From: Manihot esculenta
Taxonomy: Eukaryota; Streptophyta; Magnoliopsida; Malpighiales; Euphorbiaceae
Reading direction: 5' to 3'
Length of the DNA stretch: 64,000 nucleotides
NCBI RefSeq assembly: GCF_001659605.2
Contig: NC_035170.2
Span: 18,860,948-18,924,947 of the forward strand
The notes beneath the pieces are model-generated. The model did no database searches and was not told where the DNA came from. It saw only the letters and a list, made by a program, of their open reading frames with translations. Every line of letters begins with the position of its first letter. Within the stretch, counting starts at the first letter, position 1. Shown piece by piece: positions 45,177 to 57,540 of this stretch. Both the position numbers and the translations under genes were made by a program.

Positions 45177-46442
45177 TAGTCTTGTGTTATATGTTGTGGT
45201 GTGAGATTAGAAGAGGAAGAAAACAGAGTTAGATGATCAGAATAGCAAGGAAAAGATAGGAATTTTTTTGGAAAGTAAATAGTGAAAGATTAGTGAACCA
45301 AAGAAAAGCTAAAGAGAGAGTTGCTATGAACTGTGGGAACCTTGAGTTGATACTTGCAGTCAAGTTTAGAGTAAAAGAAAGAGAAAAGAAGAAAAACGAA
45401 GGTTAGAAAGAGAATAGAGTGAGTCTGGGAATAGGTGGTAGTTGAGGCAGAGAAAGTGCTAGTCTTTTCTTTTGTAAATTCCCGTGGGAAGTTCCGTTAG
45501 CTTTGGCTTGGATCTTCACCCTGATTTCATCAGAGGCTACCACATCGAACACGGTGACGTTAGGTACGTTCACTGGAAGTGTTTGGATGTGTATGCTATT
45601 TGGTTTGGACCCTAGTGTTTCGCTTTCCTTTCTGTTTGTGAGCCTTTGAGAGGGTGGGTTTGATGACTTTTGGGCATGAGAGGGTTTTCTTTGGGTTAGA
45701 CCCGAGTGTGATCCATCTGTGGCAGAGTCAGTCTGTCGGTTCAGTTCAGAGTATGTTCAGAGTAGTGGATGCAATCCAGCTGACCTTATGGTTCTAGGGG
45801 TGACTGGTGATGTCAACTTAGGGCAGATTGGCTAGCTACTCATGGTACTACCTGTGTCTACAGAGACAAGGTAGGAGAGGTCAGAGTATAGAGGCTAGGA
45901 TGGATCAGAGTTAGTCCTTTGACAGGACAGAGTATAGGGATGCCTAGAAGTTGGTGTCAGCCCCGCAAGCTCATAGTTTGTCAGGAAAGGTTGCTAGGGG
46001 GTTCTCGCTCTTGTGAGCAAGGTTTGCAATCAGGTCAGGGAATCAGCCTCAAGTGCCTGTTTCCAGTAGGGAGGCTTAGTCGCTACGGGGGTTTATCTGA
46101 CTTAGTACCTCACACTGGCATGTTCCAGAGTTGTGATGGGAAACGAAGGATGAATTCTGGAGCTTTTATAGTACCTGTCAATGGTGACTAAGTATGTTTA
46201 GTTAAGAGTGATCTAGAAAGAACAGCGAGTAAAGATTGATTGTGGTTTTCCTAGGTAAAACCGAGATTTGAGTATTATCTGTTGAGAGTTCGAATGTGAA
46301 AGTTAGAAAAGAGATTAGTATAGAAAGGATAAAGAGAACAAAAGAGTAAGGGTCAGAGTAGCGCAGCGGAAGCTGTAAAGTTTAGGAATAGAGTTCGTTC
46401 TTGATTGTTTATTGTGTTTAACATTCGAGGACGAATGTTTTT
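45177..46442 (+). other. TR-GAG unit 1, non-coding remainder of the internal region
   Basis: No recognisable pol sequence; only a short tail before the polypurine tract, CATTCGAGGACGAATG, recalls the 3' end of gypsy pol (usual text 'EDE' followed by purines). A 90-codon frame at 45919-46191 has no family I know and is present unchanged in unit 2. Confidence 0.6.
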
Positions 46443-46455
46443 AAAGGGGGGAAGA
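46443..46455 (+). other. Polypurine tract, TR-GAG unit 1
   Basis: AAAGGGGGGAAGA, one base before LTR 2. The second copy is at 50916-50928 before LTR 3. Confidence 0.85.
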
Positions 46456-46456
46456 T

Positions 46457-48773
46457 TGTAATACCCGGCTAGATCAGGCATCGGAATTCCTACCGTCCGG
46501 TGGAGTTCAAGGATGGCAGAGTTGTCTAGAAGGGTAGAGTGAAGGTTTTCTAAAAGAGTTTTTAAGAGTTTTAGTGTTTTAAGTGTTTGAAAGGTTTTGA
46601 CTCAAACCGGATTGAGTTTTGAAGAGAAAAGGCTTTGGAGACAAAGGCCAGGTTCGGCCCCCGAATGTTAAGTTCGGCCGCCGAAAGTGCTATAGATTCG
46701 GCTTCCGAAGGTCATGTTCGGCCCCCGAACGTTGCATGGTTTTGCATGCAGGTTTGGCTGCCGAAGGTGAGTCGGCCAGCCCTCTATTTCAGCGCCTCCA
46801 GTCGGTGAAATGGATGGATTTCTGTTCCTTTCACTTCCTGAGGTGAGGCCACGTCCTCCATGAGTCACTTGTTTTGTTTTTATCACCTTGTTAAGTGTTT
46901 TTGGGTTGGTTGTGAAGGGTTTAAAGGAAAAGAGAGGTTTGGTCGTTTGGAGAAGGTGAAGGGAAGGTGGTGCTTATCCTTAGGTTCAGGTTGATCAGCT
47001 TCTGTTTTCAGGAGGTAAGGGCAGCTTTTTCACTTCTTTTAATGATTTATTATAGCTTTTAAAACGAGGGTACGGGTAGAGTTGCATGTGTAGGGTTAAG
47101 TTTAGGTTTTTGAGTTATGCATGCAAGCTTCTATATGTGTTATGTTTGTTGTTTTGTTGGGGTTATAAGTTAGTTTTGGACCCCTTTGTTCATATACCTG
47201 AGTATATGTAAGTGGAGGTATGAAGTTATGCATGTTTAGAGAGAGGTAGAAAGGATGGAGGAGCTAGGTTGCGGGAGAAGCTGAGTTCTTGAAGAACTCA
47301 GGTTCGGCAGCCGAAGGAGCATTCGGCCGCCGAACCCCTTGCATGGTGGCTTAGACTGCCACAGCTTGCCCCTGAGTGCCTTGAGGTTCGGCTCTGTTTA
47401 GGGGTTTCGGCCTCCGAAAGTAGCCCCCGAAAGGGTTCGGCCGCCGAAAGAGGATATTCGGCCGCCGAAGGTACTTGAGTTTCGGCTCTGTTCAGGACAT
47501 TCGGCCGCCGAACCTGCCGCCGAATGTGTTCTGTCCAGCCTTCTTTTGCATGCTTTGTGTGATTGTTTTGAGAGGTTCAGAAGGGATTATGGGGGATTGT
47601 TTACGATTTGATAAGAGTATGTTTGACACCTCATTCGAGTCCATTTGTGTAGGATTGGACCCGACAGTTCAGGGAGGTCGTCAGGATTAGCAGTTGCAGA
47701 GTCAGTCAGGTTTCTGCTTGAGGAGCAGAGGTGAGTAGAACGAAACTTAATGTTTTATCTTAAATAACAGAATGTTTGAGCATAGGTCATGCATCATGGA
47801 TGCCATGATATATCTTAGGGTGATTGCATTAGAATCACGAATATGGTGCATTGCATTTTCATTGTTTATGAGGATTGGACCAAGGCGACATCAATAGCCC
47901 GTCGAGGGAGTTTTGAGGTCATGTCTAATCCAAGATGTGGAATGTTTGAGTTGTGATGCATTTTCATATAAAATGCGTATGAATGAACTGTTTTCAGTGT
48001 TTCTATTCACTGGGCTTTATAGCTCATCCCTTTCCCTTAATCCCAGTTTTTGCAGGTACAAGGTTAGCTGGGAAGGTTAGAAGCAGCAGGGTATTGGCTA
48101 CAGTATTGCTTGTGTAATAGAGTAATGGACATGATGTAAATTAAAGAGATATTTGTTACCGATGTATAGATGATCAGTTAAGGTGCTTATGGATTAGTAT
48201 GTGCTTTGCCTATAGTATATTTCATCCCTTGTATATGCATGTATCCTGTTTTCAGTTTCTTGATGAGAAATGAGTCAAACCAGGCTTAATACATGTTGTG
48301 TTTTGAAAACCCAGTGAATTATAACTGTGAGGGAAGACAGGGTTTAATTCCCTTGACCCAAGACCAGGGCAGAGGGAAGACCAGGTTTGATTCCTGTGAC
48401 CCATAGAGAGTCCATTAGAGAAGACCAGGTTTGATTCCTATGACTCTATGGTAGCCAAGGTTAACTTATGATATGCTGACCCTACAGAGTGGGTTCTATG
48501 TTTCCAAGCATAGTGCATGGAGGTTACTTGGTAGTGTATCACTGGTTTAGCCCTGAGGGCTATTTCAGATTGAGATGTCTGATGTTTTAAAGGTTAAGTC
48601 TGGTAAGTTTTCAGAAAATGTTTAAACAGCTAGGAGTCAAGTCGGATCACGTATGGGATGTTTGGAGTTCAGGTTAGGCTTGCTACGGGTTCTGGCGGCC
48701 TTAAGCCGATCTGGATCCTAGCGCCGAGCAGTTTGGGCCATTACAGAGAGGTACTGGTTTCCGGGCTATTACA
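46457..48773 (+). repeat. TR-GAG LTR 2, shared middle LTR (2317 bp)
   Basis: Acts as 3' LTR of unit 1 (preceded by the polypurine tract) and as 5' LTR of unit 2 (followed by the primer-binding site). A private G-to-A change lies at 48440. Confidence 0.95.
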
Positions 48774-49054
48774 GATGGTATCAGAGCATAGGGTCCTCAA
48801 CAGTACGGTGTGTGAGCATGTTTGTTCAAGGATTAGAGATCCCACATCGGAAAGAGGTTGATTCAGTCATAGAAAGGCAAGCACAATAAGTAAAAATCAT
48901 GTCCACTAGGTTGTTAAGTTTTGTTTTGCATGCTGCTATGAAATGCCATGATGTATGCTATGCATGTATATGTTCTAGTTCATGTGTCTTTCATATGAAC
49001 GATATGTGTGCTCATGTTTGTCTATTTGTGTTTTGTGTTTTCAGAAGAGCTAAG

Positions 49055-49705
49055 ATGAGTGGTGTTAGTCCACAGATTGATTCAGATCCGTCTGAAGGGT
49101 CTTTTGATGAAAGCAGGGAAGGAATGGATCGAGGGAGAGTATCTGGAGTTAGGAAAGAGATGGAAGGGGATGTGCAAAGAAGGGATATAGGTGTACAGGT
49201 GAATTTGGATGAAAGGTCTTCAGAAACTGCCCAGACCAAGGATTCTAAGATGTCAGGTATAGGAGAAAATGATCCCTCCTCTTGGAGTACAGCTACTTGG
49301 AAAGGAGTGAAGTGGGGGAGAAAGAAAAAAGTTAGAGGCCTTAAAGGGTCAAAGAAAAAGGAGTTCTGGAATAGGATAAACCCTAGTTTATATAGTGATG
49401 CTGGTCCGAGTGCTGGTATAGGTGGACCAAAATGTCTGAGGTGTGGAAGGTTGCATAAGGAAGTCTGTCGTGTAGGGATAACAGGATGTTATAGGTGTGG
49501 TCAGGAAGGGCATATGATACGTGAGTGTCTTGTTGCGCCTTGGATAGTTCAGTCCCAGCGGACATTTTCTGGTAGAGCTGTTCAGCAGGAGGCAGCTATA
49601 TTGGATACAGAAGTGCCAGGTATGCTTATGTTTTTTTTTTTTTTTTTAGTAGTCTTGTGTTATATGTTGTGGTGTGAGATTAGAAGAGGAAGAAAACAGA
49701 GTTAG
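49055..49705 (+). CDS. TR-GAG gag-like protein, unit 2 (216 aa)
   Basis: Identical to the unit 1 protein up to the T run near 49631-49647. There 17 T instead of 16 shifts the frame, so the protein ends FFFFFF followed by LVVLCYMLWCEIRRGRKQS. Same two zinc knuckles and basic patch. The length difference may be natural slippage or a sequencing error in the homopolymer. Likely ATG as for unit 1. Confidence 0.72.
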   Translation: MSGVSPQIDSDPSEGSFDESREGMDRGRVSGVRKEMEGDVQRRDIGVQVNLDERSSETAQTKDSKMSGIGENDPSSWSTATWKGVKWGRKKKVRGLKGSKKKEFWNRINPSLYSDAGPSAGIGGPKCLRCGRLHKEVCRVGITGCYRCGQEGHMIRECLVAPWIVQSQRTFSGRAVQQEAAILDTEVPGMLMFFFFFLVVLCYMLWCEIRRGRKQS

Positions 49706-50915
49706 ATGATCAGAATAGCAAGGAAAAGATAGGAATTTTTTTGGAAAGTAAATAGTGAAAGATTAGTGAACCAAAGAAAAGCTAAAGAGAGAGTTGCTAT
49801 GAACTGTGGGAACCTTGAGTTGATACTTGCAGTCAAGTTTAGAGTAAAAGAAAGAGAAAAGAAGAAAAACGAAGGTTAGAAAGAGAATAGAGTGAGTCTG
49901 GGAATAGGTGGTAGTTGAGGCAGAGAAAGTGCTAGTCTTTTCTTTTGTAAATTCCCGTGGGAAGTTCCGTTAGCTTTGGCTTGGATCTTCACCCTGATTT
50001 CATCAGAGGCTACCACATCGAACACGGTGACGTTAGGTACGTTCACTGGAAGTGTTTGGATGTGTATGCTATTTGGTTTGGACCCTAGTGTTTCGCTTTC
50101 CTTTCTGTTTGTGAGCCTTTGAGAGGGTGGGTTTGATGACTTTTGGGCATGAGAGGGTTTTCTTTGGGTTAGACCCGAGTGTGATCCATCTGTGGCAGAG
50201 TCAGTCTGTCGGTTCAGTTCAGAGTATGTTCAGAGTAGTGGATGCAATCCAGCTGACCTTATGGTTCTAGGGGTGACTGGTGATGTCAACTTAGGGCAGA
50301 TTGGCTAGCTACTCATGGTACTACCTGTGTCTACAGAGACAAGGTAGGAGAGGTCAGAGTATAGAGGCTAGGATGGATCAGAGTTAGTCCTTTGACAGGA
50401 CAGAGTATAGGGATGCCTAGAAGTTGGTGTCAGCCCCGCAAGCTCATAGTTTGTCAGGAAAGGTTGCTAGGGGGTTCTCGCTCTTGTGAGCAAGGTTTGC
50501 AATCAGGTCAGGGAATCAGCCTCAAGTGCCTGTTTCCAGTAGGGAGGCTTAGTCGCTACGGGGGTTTATCTGACTTAGTACCTCACACTGGCATGTTCCA
50601 GAGTTGTGATGGGAAACGAAGGATGAATTCTGGAGCTTTTATAGTACCTGTCAATGGTGACTAAGTATGTTTAGTTAAGAGTGATCTAGAAAGAACAGCG
50701 AGTAAAGATTGATTGTGGTTTTCCTAGGTAAAACCGAGATTTGAGTATTATCTGTTGAGAGTTCGAATGTGAAAGTTAGAAAAGAGATTAGTATAGAAAG
50801 GATAAAGAGAACAAAAGAGTAAGGGTCAGAGTAGCGCAGCGGAAGCTGTAAAGTTTAGGAATAGAGTTCGTTCTTGATTGTTTATTGTGTTTAACATTCG
50901 AGGACGAATGTTTTT
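49706..50915 (+). other. TR-GAG unit 2, non-coding remainder
   Basis: Same as 45177-46442; I found no base difference by eye. Confidence 0.6.
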
Positions 50916-50929
50916 AAAGGGGGGAAGAT

Positions 50930-53246
50930 TGTAATACCCGGCTAGATCAGGCATCGGAATTCCTACCGTCCGGTGGAGTTCAAGGATGGCAGAGTTGTCT
51001 AGAAGGGTAGAGTGAAGGTTTTCTAAAAGAGTTTTTAAGAGTTTTAGTGTTTTAAGTGTTTGAAAGGTTTTGACTCAAACCGGATTGAGTTTTGAAGAGA
51101 AAAGGCTTTGGAGACAAAGGCCAGGTTCGGCCCCCGAATGTTAAGTTCGGCCGCCGAAAGTGCTATAGATTCGGCTTCCGAAGGTCATGTTCGGCCCCCG
51201 AACGTTGCATGGTTTTGCATGCAGGTTTGGCTGCCGAAGGTGAGTCGGCCAGCCCTCTATTTCAGCGCCTCCAGTCGGTGAAATGGATGGATTTCTGTTC
51301 CTTTCACTTCCTGAGGTGAGGCCACGTCCTCCATGAGTCACTTGTTTTGTTTTTATCACCTTGTTAAGTGTTTTTGGGTTGGTTGTGAAGGGTTTAAAGG
51401 AAAAGAGAGGTTTGGTCGTTTGGAGAAGGTGAAGGGAAGGTGGTGCTTATCCTTAGGTTCAGGTTGATCAACTTCTGTTTTCAGGAGGTAAGGGCAGCTT
51501 TTTCACTTCTTTTAATGATTTATTATAGCTTTTAAAACGAGGGTACGGGTAGAGTTGCATGTGTAGGGTTAAGTTTAGGTTTTTGAGTTATGCATGCAAG
51601 CTTCTATATGTGTTATGTTTGTTGTTTTGTTGGGGTTATAAGTTAGTTTTGGACCCCTTTGTTCATATACCTGAGTATATGTAAGTGGAGGTATGAAGTT
51701 ATGCATGTTTAGAGAGAGGTAGAAAGGATGGAGGAGCTAGGTTGCGGGAGAAGCTGAGTTCTTGAAGAACTCAGGTTCGGCAGCCGAAGGAGCATTCGGC
51801 CGCCGAACCCCTTGCATGGTGGCTTAGACTGCCACAGCTTGCCCCTGAGTGCCTTGAGGTTCGGCTCTGTTTAGGGGTTTCGGCCTCCGAAAGTAGCCCC
51901 CGAAAGGGTTCGGCCGCCGAAAGAGGATATTCGGCCGCCGAAGGTACTTGAGTTTCGGCTCTGTTCAGGACATTCGGCCGCCGAACCTGCCGCCGAATGT
52001 GTTCTGTCCAGCCTTCTTTTGCATGCTTTGTGTGATTGTTTTGAGAGGTTCAGAAGGGATTATGGGGGATTGTTTACGATTTGATAAGAGTATGTTTGAC
52101 ACCTCATTCGAGTCCATTTGTGTAGGATTGGACCCGACAGTTCAGGGAGGTCGTCAGGATTAGCAGTTGCAGAGTCAGTCAGGTTTCTGCTTGAGGAGCA
52201 GAGGTGAGTAGAACGAAACTTAATGTTTTATCTTAAATAACAGAATGTTTGAGCATAGGTCATGCATCATGGATGCCATGATATATCTTAGGGTGATTGC
52301 ATTAGAATCACGAATATGGTGCATTGCATTTTCATTGTTTATGAGGATTGGACCAAGGCGACATCAATAGCCCGTCGAGGGAGTTTTGAGGTCATGTCTA
52401 ATCCAAGATGTGGAATGTTTGAGTTGTGATGCATTTTCATATAAAATGCGTATGAATGAACTGTTTTCAGTGTTTCTATTCACTGGGCTTTATAGCTCAT
52501 CCCTTTCCCTTAATCCCAGTTTTTGCAGGTACAAGGTTAGCTGGGAAGGTTAGAAGCAGCAGGGTATTGGCTACAGTATTGCTTGTGTAATAGAGTAATG
52601 GACATGATGTAAATTAAAGAGATATTTGTTACCGATGTATAGATGATCAGTTAAGGTGCTTATGGATTAGTATGTGCTTTGCCTATAGTATATTTCATCC
52701 CTTGTATATGCATGTATCCTGTTTTCAGTTTCTTGATGAGAAATGAGTCAAACCAGGCTTAATACATGTTGTGTTTTGAAAACCCAGTGAATTATAACTG
52801 TGAGGGAAGACAGGGTTTAATTCCCTTGACCCAAGACCAGGGCAGAGGGAAGACCAGGTTTGATTCCTGTGACCCATAGAGAGTCCATTAGAGAAGACCA
52901 GGTTTGATTCCTGTGACTCTATGGTAGCCAAGGTTAACTTATGATATGCTGACCCTACAGAGTGGGTTCTATGTTTCCAAGCATAGTGCATGGAGGTTAC
53001 TTGGTAGTGTATCACTGGTTTAGCCCTGAGGGCTATTTCAGATTGAGATGTCTGATGTTTTAAAGGTTAAGTCTGGTAAGTTTTCAGAAAATGTTTAAAC
53101 AGCTAGGAGTCAAGTCGGATCACGTATGGGATGTTTGGAGTTCAGGTTAGGCTTGCTACGGGTTCTGGCGGCCTTAAGCCGATCTGGATCCTAGCGCCGA
53201 GCAGTTTGGGCCATTACAGAGAGGTACTGGTTTCCGGGCTGTTACA
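50930..53246 (+). repeat. TR-GAG LTR 3 (2317 bp)
   Basis: Private changes at 51471 (A for G) and 53241 (G for A, so the end reads CTGTTACA). It shares with LTR 2 the C at 50990 and the extra T near 51620, against LTR 1. Followed by the right AATTT duplication. Confidence 0.95.
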
Positions 53247-53251
53247 AATTT

Positions 53252-55162
53252 ATAGTTTATTCAATCCTTTCCTAAGACATAAATTGACCTAGGTGAAGGA
53301 ACATCAAAAGGAAAGGAGATAGCTAGAGAATAGAAGAGGAAAAGAAAGAGGAATTCAAGAAAGGTTTGGTGTTTGAATGATTTTCTGTTTTCCTTTGATT
53401 CTGCCATGAATAAGTGAAGTTAGGGGTTGATTTTACTTGCTGAAAATGTTGCTTTGATTGTATAAATATGTTATATGAATGTTAAAATGATGTTTGAAAG
53501 GTTTAGAGCAAAGAAATTTAACATGAGAGCTAAAAGTGCAAATCTGGCAGAATAGGTTTTAACAGGGCAGCTTGTGTTAACAACTTCATAACTTATTGTG
53601 CATTTATTCAAATTAGGCCTAAGATATACCAAATGAAAGCTGAGAAAAAGATCTAAAACTTTCATGAATGACCCAAATTCTGAATCTGTAGGTAAGATGA
53701 TGAAAAGTTCAAGTGATCCTAAACTGGACATAGAGTTAGTGCATCCGAAACAGTGTGTATTGATTATACCATAACTAATTATGTACTCAGTGAAATTTAT
53801 TAAAACAAGTGCCAAATGAATCTTAAGAAGTATACCTAAAACTTTGTATAAGAAACTTAAGCTTGAATTTGTATGAAAATGCATGAATTTGATATGTTTT
53901 GTAACACTATAAACAAGTACCAATACTGGACTGATTAAGACCTTGTTGAGCAGCTTATAAAGAAAAATTTATAACTTGAGTTAGGGTGATCAGATTTGCA
54001 TGAACTATACCTTGTTAGAAAGATAAGACATAAATGTACATTTGTTATGAAGAAATGGAAGTCAGATTGTAACTCTAAGCTACTTGAAAAGTTTATGCAA
54101 TATAAGGCAGAATACAGTTTTCTCAAATTGGAAGGCAGAATGCAGTTTTCTCAAATTGGAATGCTATGTTGACAAAGTTTTGCACCTTTGGCCATGAATT
54201 TCTCATCTTGTTGACTTGACATATGATATATGTATTTTGAAAATGAATTCAAATTGCTTCAAATGATATGCATTTATATTGAATTAATGATACTTGGCCC
54301 TGGTAAACGTAATAGGAGTCGAGGTTAGCTTAAGGGTATAGCATGCCATATAAACATACAGAGTTCGCAGTATTGCTACCGATACATGATCTATGTTTGA
54401 GGTTACATATCAGGTACCTCATAAGCATGGCCACAAAGCCCTGCTATTACAGTTTTGGCCTTTGAGCCTACCGTTTGGCACCCTGTGCCTACCGTTATAA
54501 TTCCTTATCTACTTAGTCGACCCTACTATGTGGTTATAAGGGCTAAGGACCTAATTAAGGTTGATACTTGTTTTGTGAAATTATCAGTGAATGTTAACAA
54601 CTTTTGATTAGCTTGAAATTGTTTACTTGATTATCTGTATAAGTGAACTTGTTTGCTTTATTTTGTTATTTGTTTTCTATCACCCACTGAGCATTAGCTC
54701 AGCGTGTTGGTTTTTACCTCACGCAGGTTGTAGATAAAGTAGGCACGCGAAGTTCATCAGAGGTCTACATCAGATATCAAGGCCATTATCATAGCTGGTA
54801 GTTTTGAGTCGCTGAGTCATAGTACAGTTATATTTTCGCGTGTACATATTTAATAGAGTGAGTTGTAAAGGTTATGTAATCAAAGAATAGTAAGATATCA
54901 AATGACAGTTGTTAATGTAATTATAAGTGTGATTTTCATATGTATTACAGGTTAAAGTGCTAATGAAATAGAAGAAACTCTGCCGAAACTTTTGGTTTAA
55001 AAATCTCACAGTTACTTTAATCACCTTATAAAATTTACTTGGACTACCTAAAAACTTGGTATTTACAAATAAAAGAAATTGATTTGTCTTGATATATCTA
55101 TAACGGTATAGTTTGTGACATTCCTTGCTCTGTCTACACTTGATAGGGTAAGGGGTGTTACA
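53252..55162 (+). repeat. 5' LTR of element F, second part
   Basis: Continues the LTR begun at 41227 and ends AGGGGTGTTACA, inverse of the TGTAAC start. Together the parts make a 2.67-kb LTR. ORFs inside are not convincing. Confidence 0.85.
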
Positions 55163-55167
55163 ATTAG

Positions 55168-55179
55168 TGGTATCAGAGC
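55168..55179 (+). other. Primer-binding site of element F
   Basis: TGGTATCAGAGC, five bases after the LTR end; tRNA-iMet type. Confidence 0.88.
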
Positions 55180-55310
55180 AAAGGTTTAGGCGATTCTAGG
55201 TCATAGTATGTATGTGTATATGTGTAGTATATGTACATGCCAAAATGAGTTACAACTATGATATGGTTCTGATGTAAATCTCTTCTTTATGTCTTTAGGT
55301 CTGAAAGAAG

Positions 55311-56687
55311 ATGTCATCTGAGTCACAGAGAGCAATAGATGAAGAGGTAGAGAGTCATGCTCCTTCTGAGGCAGCTGCACCTGCTGCTACTCCTCCACCT
55401 GCTGCTGCTGGCGGACCAGGGCAGGATGCATTGTTTCAGCAAATAGCTGAATTGCTTAGGAGGGTTACACAAAATGTACCAGAGGTACCACCAGCACCAC
55501 CTGTAGCAGTCCAGGTTCCCCCACCTGTTGTAGCCCAGGCACAACCTAGGCCTCCAATAGAAAAACTCAGGAAATATGGTGCTACAGAGTTTAGAGGTAA
55601 AAAGAAAGATGATCCTTCAGCTGCAGAATTTTGGTTAGAAAGTATAAAAAGGGTTTTACAGCAGCTACAGTGTTCACCAGCAGAGAGCTTAATGTGTGCA
55701 GTATCATTACTAAAAGATGAAGCTTATAGATGGTGGACAACATTAACACAGATGATTCGACCAGAGCGGCAGACTTGGGAATTCTTTTTGGCAGAGTTTA
55801 AGAAGAAATATGTTGGGGTTTTATATATAGAGGAGAGAAGGAGGGAGTTCTTATACCTCAGACAGGGCAGGCTTACAGTAACTGAGTATGAGCGAGAATT
55901 TTTCAGACTTAGTAAGTATGCCACAGAGATAGTTCCTACAGAGGAAGAAAGATGTAAACGCTTTGAGCAAGGATTGCGTGCTGATATCAGGATGTACCTC
56001 ACAGCTATGCACATCAGGGAACTTTCAGTTTTAGTAGAGACGACCCATAGCCTGGAGCGAATTAAAGAAGAAGAGCAAAGTAGAAAGCAGAAAGGGCAGC
56101 AGAAGAGGAACCAGAGCTAGTATCAGGGACAATCCTCTGCATCTCAGACAACTAGCAAGAGACAGAGAGAATTTTAGCAAACAGGGCAGAGAGGGCCACC
56201 TAGGCAGAGTTCAGTAGTGAGGTCTAGACATCAGACTACCTCAGTATGCAGTACAAGAGGACCAGGTAGAGGGTTGCAACCAGTATGTGAGCATTGTGGC
56301 AGGAGACATGGCGGAGTATGTAGGAGATTAACTGGGGCTTACTACTTATGTGGAAGCTCAGACCACTTTATGAGGGATTGTCCTAGAGGCCAGTCAGTGC
56401 AGCCTATGCAGACAGAGAGATCTATGCCGACAGGGTCTAGAGGCAGAGGTAGAGGTAGAGGTGAATCTAGTAATGCTCAGAGTCACAGAGTATCAGAGGC
56501 AGTAGATAGACCAGACACTAGAGCACCTGCCAGGGCATATGCTATTCATGCAAAGGAAGACCAAGACAAATCAGATGTTATAGCTGGTAAATTTTCTATC
56601 TTTGGCAAATATGTTTATGCATTAATTGATCCTGGTTCCACACATTCATACATCAGCATACCCATCAGTAATGAGAAGGGAATTACA
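55311..56687 (+). pseudogene. Element F gag and start of protease (Tekay/Del-like chromovirus), broken
   Basis: ATG at 55311, after a TTTAG splice-acceptor-like site. A proline/alanine-rich start is followed by the retrotransposon gag domain (EFWLESIKRVLQQLQCSPAE, RWWTTL, FKKKYV, RLTVTEYEREFFRLSKYA, RFEQGLR). Stops TAG at 56118-56120 and in EF-stop-QTG near 56176. Then a knuckle CEHCGRRHGGVC and a second one reading YYLCGSSDHFMRDC, in which the first Cys has become Tyr. The last codons are the protease start ALIDPGSTHSYIS. Everything after is missing: the element ends in AATTACA next to its target duplication. Confidence 0.85.
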
Positions 56688-56707
56688 TGATAAGCTCACC
56701 TCCTATG
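56688..56707 (-). repeat. D4 3' LTR, middle piece, with right TSD of F and left TSD of E
   Basis: TGATAAGCTCACCTCCTATG continues the D LTR exactly from the point left at 41226. TGATA (56688-56692) is the right duplication of F, CTATG (56703-56707) the left duplication of the E array. Confidence 0.85.
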
Positions 56708-57540
56708 TGATATGAGCAAAGAAATAATACAATACTTCAAAGATTTAAAATGAAAAACTCCAAATCATGACAAATCAAATTATCATTGCTTAATTCAAGA
56801 CTTACGAGATGAGAACTATATTTGGAAGCATGGGAGAATAAGGAAACAAGTCACACTCTCTTCAACTCATGTGGACGCACAACATAATTTTAGATCGCGT
56901 AATGCATGTATGGCCAAATTGCATTTAGGCCAGTTTTATTATTTTGGTATTTTAGTATTTTGTAGGATTTGTTTTAAATTAATTTGATCTATATTAGAAG
57001 CCAAATTCATGCAGCCCATTTAGGAAGGAGATTTCTCTAAGATAATTTAGGAAAATGATATTTAATGTAATCCAGGTTTGACTATTTGACTAGATACCCT
57101 TTCTATATTGTAATTACCCCTTCCTACAATAGAATTAGGGTTTTGAAGGCTATAAAAGCACCCTTAAGATGACAGGCATAAGAAGCCAATGAATAAAGAT
57201 GATGTTATAAACAATATTTGGTTCTTCTCCATTATTTAGCAACTTATCAAGGTTTAACCTTGTGGCGTTCTAATATGAATCTCCTCCATACATAGTTAAC
57301 TTATCAAGAATTTTTTGCGGCGTTTTCGAAGCTGGAATCGCTTGATTATCTATGTTTCTAATCACATTGGTTGGTTAGAGGTGTGGTAGAGCAACCTTCG
57401 CTCTATTATCTATGTTTCTAATCGCATTCGTTGGTTAGGGGTGTAGTAGAGCAACCTTTTGGAAGATATTTTTGCTTTGTTTTTTTCTCAAGTTGTGTGA
57501 TGGGATTTTTGATCTCATGTTGATCCTGGATTCCGCATCA
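56708..57540 (+). repeat. Element E, LTR a (833 bp)
   Basis: TGATATGAGCAAAG to GGATTCCGCATCA. Contains CTATAAAAGC (about 57150), a likely TATA box, and two units of a 58-bp repeat (CTATGTTTCTAATC...GTAGAGCAACC). Confidence 0.88.

Noticed and set aside
41986..53246. Two or three separate TR-GAG insertions in a row
   Set aside because: The units abut exactly at LTR ends, share the middle LTR and lack target duplications between them; only AATTT at the outer ends fits.
53471..54126. Minus-strand frames of 150 and 63 codons
   Set aside because: They lie inside the F LTR, have membrane-like composition typical of reversed AT-rich DNA and overlap no known domain.
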